This document shows, piece after piece, positions 47,219 through 57,500 of a DNA stretch of 59,887 nt (position 1 is its first letter; the number at the start of each line of letters is the position of its first letter). The notes beneath the pieces are model-generated. The model was not told the origin of the DNA, searched no databases, and saw only the letters and a program-made list of their open reading frames with translations. The translations under genes and the position numbers were made by a program. The DNA comes from Heterostelium multicystogenum (taxonomy: Eukaryota > Evosea > Eumycetozoa > Acytosteliales > Acytosteliaceae): contig RCNN01000142.1 in the NCBI GenBank assembly GCA_003667245.1, forward strand, positions 1 through 59,887, read 5' to 3'.

Positions 47219-50103
47219 CTATTGACTATTAATCCATGATAATAAATCATTTTTACATGATTTATAGAATTCCATATTATCTAGACCTGACTCCAAATCT
47301 TGTTTAATGCTTCTGTCACAATTTGGAATTGGGTTTTCTTCAAAGAATTTCTTGTAGGTGTCGTGTTGCTCGACCGATGTAAATCTGGAGACAAAGCAAC
47401 TTGAGACGATGTAATTATAGAGTGGATTTTCTTTGAACATATCATTGATTCTCTTAAAGTTAGCTACGTAAAATTTCCATACTTCTGGTGCAGAGGAATC
47501 AAGTGTACCACGCCATGCCATATAGGTGTCTTGTGTTCTTATATCCTTTGATAAAGAAAATTCCAGGGCACGAATAACCAATTTAGTATCCTTATTGGCA
47601 GCCAAGACACGAAGGATAATCTCTTTTTCATTGATGAACATTGAAGCCTTGAATCGCTCAATGAGCTGAGTTTGTTCAGCTTCTCCACCATTGTAAATGA
47701 CAGTGAGCAAAACAGCCTTAAGTATATCGGCATCAAGGGATGATGGGTTGGCAATATACTCTTTGAAAAGCTGTCTTGATTTTTCAATAGTTTCAATATC
47801 ACCATATTTACCAAGTGTACCCAAAACAGTGTCTCTCAAGATAGAATCTCCAGAATACTCTCCAGATTTCTTTGCAAATCCTAATCTATTTCCAATTGGT
47901 TTTAGCAATTGTACAATAATTTTCTGTGAATATATTAATATTAGTAAAAAATAATCTTCGAGATACAATAACGACATACAGCTAATTTGGATTGAGATGT
48001 TGGGTCTTCAATTCCAATAAGATTATAGATTTCGTTAAATCTTTGGATAATGAATAACCATATTGAATCTTCAGTCTCATTAATATAGGAAGGAAGCAAG
48101 TCCAAGAAAACTTTAATAGAGACATCACGAGATTTACAAAGGAAGAAACTGTCGGTAATCAATCCGAGTCTATCAGGTCCAGGTAGCTCAAGCTTCTTGA
48201 TCAATGGTATTAATGAATTAAGAATACTTGGATCTAAATTCATACGATAGTATCCATTTTGTCCATAGTTAGGCTATTGAATAATTTAATATATTAGTTT
48301 CAGTTTGTTATAAAAAACATAAAGACTCATACCTTTATCCATCCATTTGGATCAAAGTTTGGAATTGTTATAGTGTCTTCTTTCTTATCTAAAACAAATT
48401 GATGTGATCCATTATTCGTTTGAACTCTAACAAAGCAATTCCAAATTGGGTCATTAGGATTTGATTCAGGTGAGTTTCTAAACTTCTTTTGTTCAACTTT
48501 GAATGTTCCTGGTGTAGATGCTAATAATATAAAAGCACATTAATATGGAATTGCATGAGAATTGTTAATGATACATACTTGGTTTTAAAAGAAATTGTTG
48601 GGAATCCTGACTCTTTTGTAAAATTATCAACCCATTTCTTTACATCTACCTTGGAGGCTTCGGATAAAGATTGCCAGAGATCCTCGGTATTGGTATTTTT
48701 GTAACTGTGCTTCTTTATGTAGCTGCTGAGTCCTTCTCTGAATGATTCTCCTAAACGATCACTGATCATCTGAATAACACAGGAGCCTTTAAGGTAGCTG
48801 ATTGTATCAAATATTTCTTCAATCTGGGATGAGGATCTCACTGGTACCTCAATAGGATGAGAATTGTCTAGAGCATCCAGAATCATGGCTTCACCTCTGA
48901 AATCTTGATTAAACTCCATCCATCTTCTCCACTCTGGGAATAGCTTTTCGGAAACAACATACTCCATAAAAGATGCGAAACCTTCGTTAAGCCATAATTG
49001 AGACCACCACTCCATGGTAACCAAATTACCAAACCATTGATGTGCAACTAATTGACAGGTGTTAGCTTATAAATGAATTAATAATCAAAAAGGTATGAAC
49101 TTACTCTCATGCGCAATTACAGAGGCGATAGATTGTTTGTTGTAGGTAGTTGTCTTGTCTGAGGTTAATAACAAATTTTCACGATAGGTGATCAATCCCC
49201 AATTCTCCATTGCGCCAAGTCCAAAATCAGGAACAGCAACTTGGTCTAGTTTTGACAATGGATAAGGTACACCAAAGAAATCATTTAAATATGAAAGAAC
49301 GTCACAAGCAACTTTCAAAGCAAATTTGGAACATTCTACATTGCCTGCCACTTTGTAAACACGCACCAATACACCATCTCTAGAATGTGCCTCAATATAT
49401 TCGAGATCACCAACGATCATTGCAAGTAAGTAGGTACTCATCAATGGTGATTCCATAAAGCGGACAGTCTTTGTGTTGTCTTTGTTTTCTTGTGAAGATC
49501 TCTCGGGCATATTCGAAATGGCAACTAAATTTGATTTTACAGTAAGTGAAATGTCAAAGACAGCCTTGAGAGCAGGCTCATCAAAGCATGGGAAGCATTG
49601 TCGAGCGGATGTTGGTTCGAATTGTGTTGTGACAATGTAACGGTCTTCTCCGTTAGTTGCTTTATAGACAGATCTATAGAATCCAACTAATTTATCTGAA
49701 TGAACACTTGGGAATCAAGTATTAGAGTTAGTTATTTGCAACCATTGTAAATGGATTGGTTAAGAGATGATGATAAGTACCCTTCAAAGTTGATAGAAAG
49801 TATTTGGTTTGGTCCTACATTGATTGGGTGTTCAAAGATGAGTGCAACAACCTCTTCCTCTTCACTGTAATCAATTGTAGTCGCATGGTTTGAGCCTCCA
49901 GCAATAGCAGAATGAACCTTGATGCAGAGAGAGTGCAACACAATGGTGTTGGTAGGTTTATTTACATTGACATGAATGTCAAGATCACCCTTGTAGGTGA
50001 AATCCTCGAAGTTTGGAGTGATATGCAAAACATATTTGCTAGGTACGACATTGTCGGGTAGCAACAAGCGGTCATCCTTTTCAACTAAGTATTTATTAAC
50101 CAT
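47219..50103 (-). CDS. psaA: Puromycin-sensitive-type M1 aminopeptidase
   Basis: Zinc metallopeptidase that removes N-terminal residues from peptides in cytosol and nucleus. Six exons: 49781-50103, 49105-49706, 48579-49047, 48333-48520, 47980-48273, 47219-47923. The start MVNKYLVEKDDRLLLPDNVV lacks a signal peptide. Key blocks: GFYRSVYKATNGEDRYIVTT, QFEPTSARQCFPCFDEPALK, the exopeptidase motif GAMENWG, and HEIAHQWFGN followed by WLNEGFA (HExxH plus the distal Glu), whose His-Glu-Ile-Ala-His is split by an intron at 49046-49106. Then NGYYRM and the C-terminal HEAT-like ERAP1_C domain to LLSWINSQ. About 860 residues. One break: the A run at 48583-48586 is one base too long for the junction to continue in frame. 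The PsaA name follows the D. discoideum orthologue group. Confidence 0.92.
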
Positions 50104-50198
50104 TCTATCTATCTCTCTCTTTGTTGAAACTAATATTGATTAAGAAAATAATGTTGAAATTGTTGAAATGCACTTGATTGAGTTTAATTTAAAAGTGT

Positions 50199-50228
50199 GG
50201 AGCCGCACCACATTGGGGTGAACTTCAT
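50199..50228. promoter_or_regulatory. GC-rich palindromic patch upstream of aminopeptidase gene
   Basis: TGTGG-AGCCGCA-CCACA is an inverted repeat in otherwise AT-rich DNA about 95-115 bp upstream of the aminopeptidase start, followed by TTGGGGTG. It looks like a protein-binding site, but I cannot name the factor. Confidence 0.4.
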
Positions 50229-50327
50229 CTCATTTTGCTTGATTATTTTTGGATTATAAAAGTGGGATCAACTGTGGAGGTATAGGTTGGTGGAAAATAG
50301 AGAAATTTATTTATTTATATTGTTAAT

Positions 50328-53300
50328 TTAATTAAATTTTCTAGAGTTGTTGGAATTCATCCAGTGTTTGTATAAACTCTTAAGTTTCTTTTGTGAGAGA
50401 GTCAATGAACAATCGGGAGTTAAACTGGCAACACCATCTGGTGAGAGATAAATTCCATAGGGGAAGAAGTTGGTGGTCTTACCATGCTCTTCTTTGAGTA
50501 CTTTTACAAGTGGGTTGTCCGCACCCATGAATAAACCAAGTGGTGTATTTGGACATCTGTAGGAGTGAATGTAGGCACTTCCTTTACAATTTTCAGTGGC
50601 ACAGAATCCGAGTGAGCAAAACATGCAAACTGTTTTCTTTAGACCCTTGCAGTTGTCACAGTGTCCATATTCGAGAGAGTTGGTGAGGAAATCAATGTAT
50701 TTCTCGGGCAAGTTGATAAACTTTGGCAATCTCTTGAATGATGATGGTGGTGGGAAGACACCAACGAATTTGGAACCCTTTGGAGTTGATTGCAAGGTGA
50801 CATAGTGGTCAATGAGTGGAGTGAAGTCCATTGCAGCAATGAATTTGTCGATTGGCTTAACACCAAGGTAGTCACGAATCTTATTGAAATCGGAGAAATC
50901 TTCAAGAGAAATCTCTGATTTGTTTTCGGGGATGTAGAACTCACGGAAAAGATACATCTTACGAAAGGTATGGGTGAATTTGGTCGTTGAATTGCTCGAT
51001 TAAATCGTTTGACATTGGTGTTGTCTTTAGCTCGATGATAAACTCCTTAAGATTCTTCTTGTTGAGTGCCTCATCCTTACGAGTTCTCATGAAATGTACC
51101 AAGAGAATAGAGAATACATAATAAATGTAGCCGTTTACTATACAATTGAATGGGTCACAGTTTGAAAGGAAGACTTGGTAAGTGGATGCAATGAATGGGT
51201 CCATCAAGAAAATATAGTTGTTGTCGAGTGGCAAACGATTCTCCGGGGTGGTAGGTACATTGCAAGCCATAACTACGTTGAACAATCTCTTGAGTGTCGC
51301 CAACTCCTTGTTGAACTCTACTTGCTTCATGAGGAAATAGGGTTCATCGCTGTAGTATGATGTCTTTCTTGACTTGAGCTCAAGTGTCTCTGCATTTTGG
51401 AGAACAAACTTCCAGAGATATCTTTCGATTACAGTGACATTCTCTTTGTTGAACAAGAAGAAATCGAATCTACACAAACTGGTGAAGAAAAGCTTTCTTG
51501 CTTCGAGTGACTCGATAGTGTTGTCAACAGCCAATGGAATGATGACATTGGAGGGCAATGAGCACAATGGACAAGAGAAACCTTCCTCAAAGTTGGGGAA
51601 CAACTTACGAAGACAAGTTTGATGGATATTGTGTGAGCAAGATGTGATGTATGTCGAAGCTGAACGGTAAAAGAGGAAACAAGCAAAAAGAGTTGGGTCA
51701 TCGTCTTTGCTTGGAAGATATGGCAGAGAACCTGGATTGATCTCACTGAAGAAGTATTCCTCCAAGAAAGTTACATAGTCATCGGGAAGAGTTGGATCGG
51801 CAATATATTTTTCGACTTCGAGCTTGTTATGAAGTTGGACGGTGGAGGTGATATCGATATAACCAATAGAGTAGAGCAACTCTTGTTCTTTTCCAGTTTG
51901 GCAAACAATACAGTGTTCATCGTGAGCACCTTCCTCGTGGTTTTGCTCTTCTCCCTCAATGATCTCTTTGAATCTGTTTGGTGGTGGGAGAATTGGTGAG
52001 GGAACTGCTGGTGATGGAGAGTTGGCAATGTCTGGAGTGACATCACCAGATGATGCACCTGGAATAGCCAATGATGGAGAAGATGGCATTGGTGAGTTGT
52101 TATTATTGTTGTCAGATCCTTCTTTTTCGAGCTCGCTCAAGAATGATTGTTGCTGTTGCTTCATTCTCTCAGAGATCTTCTTGGCACGCTCAGAAATGGT
52201 CTTCTTTTGGGCCATCTCTTCTGCAGAGAGTTGATTCTGATTAAAATCTACACCAGCCTTCTCAAAGTACTCTTTGAAGTTTGGATTGAATTGATTCAAG
52301 AATTGGAAGACATGTTTGAGGAGTGTCTTCTTTTCAAGATTCAATGATTGCTTTGTTGACAACCAAATAGTGCAGAGCAAATCTAACAATGAAATTGGTT
52401 TCTTTACTCCAACAGTAACCTCAACATTGTATGTCTTGATCAAATTGAGAACAGAGAATGTACGATCAAATTTGAATTGGGTTTTGTCAGTAGCGGCAAA
52501 GAATTGGTTGATAGTTTCTTGTACATAGTCGAGAGTTGGTTTGTCCATGGTCTCCAATGATTCCTTGAAAGAATTGATACCGAGACATAACATATACAAA
52601 AAGTCATTGACAACTATATCTGTCTTCTTTATAAGAAGACGAATAACAGTCTGGAGATCGAATGCATCATCATAACTGACATAGTCATGCTCCAAAAAGT
52701 CCAAGATCACAGTAAAGATGACCTCAAAGAGTGTTGGTTCATTGTAGATTGCATCGACCTTGCTGAACTCTGGCTGGAGTGGAGTAAGCTTTGGTGGTGC
52801 TGGGAATTCGTCTGGAAGCTTAAATTTCTTTTGGTAGTTACCATAGTTCATAAAAGTCTTGCTCTTTAAGAAGGTCTTGAACTTCAATGAGAGGAATGGG
52901 TAATACAAATCGATTTCTTTCCAGCATTCATCCTTTAATTCACGGACCTTATCTTTCTTTACAGAAATTTGATTTACAATTTCTTCAATCTTTTCTTTTG
53001 GTACATCTTTGAAGATGAATCCTAAGTTAAACTATAGAATTAAGTTAATATCAATTTTAATAAAAGATTTGATTTAAGAACATACGTTTTCAAAAACAAA
53101 GAAACCAGCAGAAATAACTTGAATTAAATGATGTCTAATTTCAGCATCAGTTGGGTTGATAGTTCCTCTTACTTGGAATGATGAAATCAATAATGCAAAT
53201 AACTCATTAAATGCAGAAGATGTATCTATAGATGTTTCAAATAGTTTAAAGTTAGTATATTATATTCTGAATAAATTTATGATACTTACTGTAAACATCT

Positions 53301-55286
53301 ACAGATGTAATTACATTGAAGAATGCATGAATGAAATGTCTTGGACCAAGAGTCATCAAACCAATTTGAAGAGCAAAGAGATCGTTCATCATAGTAATAT
53401 CAGTGAAGAACTCAGTTGATTGTCTGAGATTCATCAAACTCTCCTTTGGATCAAAAGATGGGTCGTACGAGATGTAACAAACTCTGAATAAGAGAATAGT
53501 ATTGACCATATTTACAACTTCTTCAACACCGAAATCTGTCAATTCATGAACCATACCATAGTTTCCTTCGAGGATTGCAGTTGATAACATTCTGTACAAT
53601 GGGAAATGAACTGGGATTTCACTATATTTAAACTTTTGGAAGAAATCTTGGTGTGGCAATAATATTCTATTGGATATCCAATATTAATAATAAGTTAATG
53701 GTCAAAAGCAAAAATTTTATAAAACTTACTCATTTCTTAAATAGAGTTGTGGGTAAACCAATTTCTTAAGTTGGGCGATGGTTTCAGCAATGATTCTCTT
53801 TGGAACGGTTGGATCATCTTTGAGTATGAAGATGATGTTCTTTGTGGATTGCATTAAACGATGCTCCAAAGATACCAAGAAACAGGTTGTGGTGATTGTT
53901 GGATCTACAAACTGTGGAGAGATAAAATTGTGAAGAGCCAATGCAAACTCAAAGAATAACTTGAAAATCTTCTTATCATTCATAAAATATTGCGCAACTT
54001 CCTTGTTCTTAATCAACTTTGGGAAGCTAGTAAAGTCTGACTGTAACATGACTTCTCTTTCAATTGGTTTATCAGATTTATAGAATGGTTCCAAAATAGG
54101 CATATATGATTTCTATTATGAATAGAATAAGTATAAGGTAATCGTTTCGGAATACTAATATTTTACTTACATGAGTTTGTAACAATAACTCCATATAGTT
54201 ATTGTTTGTTGAATAACCAGTTGAGAATGGAACCAAAATAGATTTGGTCTCCATATAGAAAGATCCAATGAGCAACATCATTTCGGTCGAGACTGGATCA
54301 CGTGGTGTGAATATGTCGACGTAGTTCTTGAGGTACTCCTCAAAAAAGATGATCTTGAATAGACGGTGGTTGTCAATGAGTAAAGTCAAGAGATCGAGGA
54401 AATAGTTGAGCAAGTGTGGACGTCTGAAGATATAGGGAAGGAAATGATGTGATTCAATAGAGTGATTCTCGGTGGTTGGGAATGGCAGTGGTGTTGGAAC
54501 GTTGAGATTGAAGTTGGATGGGTCCAAAGTACGCGATGAGGTTTCCTCAGAGATGATATGTATCAAGATGGAGGAACGTGATGCCAAGAAAGATAGCCAT
54601 TCAATGATTACCTCGATGTTTGGCTTTGTTGACCTCAAAGTCCGAAGGCATTGTGGTGACTCTCTGTAGATAAGCAAACAGGTATCTAAAGAAGAGATGT
54701 AAGTCCTTTTGTACAGTTGGTTGGACCATACGACACTGTTTTACTTGATTTGCTTCATCTACATTTCTGTGGTCAACACAAAAACCACTTGGCTTCACTG
54801 ATTCAGCATTACCACAATCACACACTGCTGATGTACTTTCATAAATTGAGAACTTGTGTTTCTGTTCGATATGTGGTCCATTAAAGAAACAACCTGGACA
54901 AATGCAGCTGCTCTCAAGGGTTGTACATGAATTACAGGTGAAGAACCACGCTGGCTTACTTCTTGTTTCTAGAATGATATTGTTTACATGATGTTAATAT
55001 TAAATATTGGATTGCAGCCATCTTTGGCAAAGTTGTTTTGAAACTTACCGTATTGACACTTCAAGGTATCGTCGGATGGATATTTATCAAAGAAATTCTC
55101 TACCTCCATAAAACAACATTTCTTAAAGAGATACTCCAGATGATCATTCGTGACAGTCCTATCTTTCAGCTCATCCAATACCATTTTGAAGGTTGGTACC
55201 TCCTTGATCTCGGCTGGTAACTCTGATCTTCCGTCGTCATTGCTCTCATTGTTGTTCTTTACTAAAGATGAAGCTGTATTACCCAT
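50328..55286 (-). CDS. UBR-box E3 ubiquitin ligase (N-recognin, UBR1/2/3 type)
   Basis: Reads destabilising N-termini and ubiquitylates the protein. Six exons: 55049-55286, 54171-54968, 53730-54112, 53290-53666, 53086-53225, 50328-53031, about 1,545 residues. The UBR box spans SKPAWFFTCNSCTTLESSC, ICPGCFFNGPHIEQKHKF, AVCDCGNAESVKPSGFC and VDH, with the zinc-binding Cys/His. A central helical region carries KDECWKEIDLYYPFLSLKFK. The RING-type part begins EEGAHDEHCIVCQTGKEQE and ends HNIHQTCLRKLFPNFEEGFS, CPLC. The C-terminal autoinhibitory-like domain has CDNCKGLKKTVCMFCSLGFC and PYGIYLSPDG. Frame breaks near 54640 (A run one long) and 50978 (A run one long). No ClpS-like type-2 domain was recognised. 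The N-terminal Gly after Met (MGNTASS) suggests myristoylation. Shorter than animal UBR1/2. Confidence 0.9.
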
Positions 55287-56464
55287 CTTAACTTTACTAA
55301 ACCAATTCGACTATTATTATTATTATGATATTATTACTATTATTATTTAGATATTTAACTTGTTTGGTTGACTACTTTATCTTAATATACAGATTTTATA
55401 AAAGAATCTAAATTAAAATTTTTTAATTTTTTAATTTTAATTTCAAATTAATTTGAAGTTAGATAAGTTATAACAACTACACCAATAACAACAAGAACAA
55501 CTATTAACAAAACAACGACAAAGGATTAAATATATATAACTAAACTAATTTAAAATATCTTTTGAATAATAACTATTGAATATCTAAGATATTTTAAACT
55601 AGGATACTATTATGATTTGCAGGGTGACTGAAGTGGAGTGAATGGAATATACAAGTGGTGTAATATAAATATTGTTAGTTTATTTGATAGTTCCAGTGTG
55701 TAACAATTCAAGTGAATTAGGAATAACAAGCAGATACTACAACAACTAACAGAATTGTGGCTAAATTAAAACTAAGAATTTTGGTGGAACTCACACACAA
55801 AAACCATTTGGTCACAACTTGAAAGATTTGTTTATTTTTTTTTTTTATTATTTTAATGTTTTTTTGTTTTTCACAGAAATGGCTGTTGTAGATACAAAAC
55901 ATCTTGGCTGATGACAGCGGATGATGAGAGAACTCATTATTTTAGTTAGATTAAAGTGTTGAAGAACACTGTTTGCAATTCAATTGAAATTTATTGATTT
56001 AATAAAATTGTTAGGTGCCTGAGTAAAAAAAGAATAACTTTTCATTTATAACTACCAAAAATTGTAAAAGTATTGTTATTCGTTGTTGTTGTGGTTGTTG
56101 GTGGGGATTAACTCTGGTTGGAGTTGGCAGAAATACTCTGATTGCTTGGGTTTGGAGGTTCGATTATGTTTATATATCCAATTTGGATGTGGTCACATTG
56201 ATATCTATGTACAATTTAGTTGGTTTAGTGTGCGAAAATTTGATTCATGAAGGATTCAATCTATACAAAAACTAATTGGTATGAATTGAGGCTCAATATT
56301 GGTCTGTTTAAATAACAAAACACCAAGATAGCGTTAATAAATATAATTTCCAGATTCATAGTGAGTTCAATATACTAACCATTATTGTTTGATTTAAAAT
56401 AATAATTTGATCTATGATCAGTAGTAATTTCGAGTATATATATTTAGAATGTTTGTTGTATATG
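55287..56464. other. 1.2 kb intergenic stretch
   Basis: Upstream of the UBR gene and downstream of the 45-codon frame. Very AT-rich near the gene (55380-55560), more mixed at 56080-56170. No gene supported; the minus-strand frame at 55717-55902 is low-complexity. Confidence 0.5.
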
Positions 56465-56602
56465 TCAGTCTTCCTTCAGCGAAATCGGAAATGAGAACAT
56501 CAGTATCATAGCAAAAAATAAGCCAGCAAAGGTTTCGCCAAATGTCAGAGGAGAGAAAATAGAGAAGAGAGCTACTGCAATGACGATTGCAAGTGTTGCC
56601 AT
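56465..56602 (-). CDS. Small hydrophobic protein, 45 residues
   Basis: The frame opens MATLAIVIAVALFSIFSPLT and ends FSFPISLKED before a stop. It has two hydrophobic segments (about residues 3-20 and 25-40) around FGETFAG, with a charged C-terminal end; no introns are needed. Composition is coding-like and much richer in GC than the flanks (which are over 75% AT), and it sits alone between two gene-free stretches. It could be a small membrane subunit. I do not recognise the family, so this is a hypothesis from composition and context. Confidence 0.5.
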   Translation of the reverse strand: MATLAIVIAVALFSIFSPLTFGETFAGLFFAMILMFSFPISLKED

Positions 56603-57500
56603 TGTGTATGTATATGTGTGTGTGTTTTAAATTGTTTTCAAATAAATAATATAAAAGAATCTTATTATCTATTATTCTTTATAATACTAGATAGCTCTAA
56701 ATCTATATATTATCTTATCTATCAATCTATTTATCTATTGCTTTCTAATGTATGAATGAATTAATTAATAAATAAATAATATGCTATTACTGTATTTAAA
56801 ATATATAAATATATTGTTTGCGTATTGTTGAGTTTTGTGTTAAAACGCGACACAAGATACTCTTTTTATATTGACGTGGTGCTATAGTTTATTTATTTAT
56901 TATTATTTAAACTTGGTTGTATTGTCTGTGTCTTGTGTTCATGTGTGTGTGTGTGTGTGTTAGATTAGAAGATGAGAATGTATAGGGGTAAGATCGTTTT
57001 GAAGAAAGAGTAGTGGGAGTGGTAAGTTCTGTGTGTCAATTTTCTCACTTTGCTTCTTAAGTTCTTGTCAACTAATAGTTTTTAACTAAATAACCAAAAA
57101 CATAGTTTTTCTGAAAAACCACAAACAATAATGATTTGTTCAAACTTTGGCAATCTTAATGTACTAAAATAGAAATGAATGTAACCATTTAATCTTAAGG
57201 AAAAATGATTGCATTGCTACCAAACCAATTGGAAACTGTTTATTTAATTAATTTCTTGTTTTAATCGAGCTTCCTTTGTTGATTTGTTAACAACAACAAT
57301 AATAATAATAAAGCAAATAGTAATAAAATAATTAAAATACATATTTAGAAATACAATTATAATAATTAGTATTGTACTAATTTATTATTTGAATAAATGA
57401 TATGTTTGATGAATTTTAAATAAATATGCACCTTACTACTACTACTATTACTACTACTAAATCTATCGGTTACTACTGTACCTCCAAATTATTGCAATTA
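56603..57500. other. Intergenic, AT-rich, with GT and TAA repeats
   Basis: Holds a (GT)n run at 56943-56960, TAA repeats at 57297-57310 and an (ACT)n run near 57435-57460 close to the 3' end of the myosin M-like gene. It includes the likely promoter of the 45-residue frame. No gene seen. Confidence 0.5.

Noticed and set aside
55717..55902. 61-codon minus-strand frame upstream of the UBR gene
   Set aside because: Lys/Ile/Val-rich translation of A/T runs, without coding bias.
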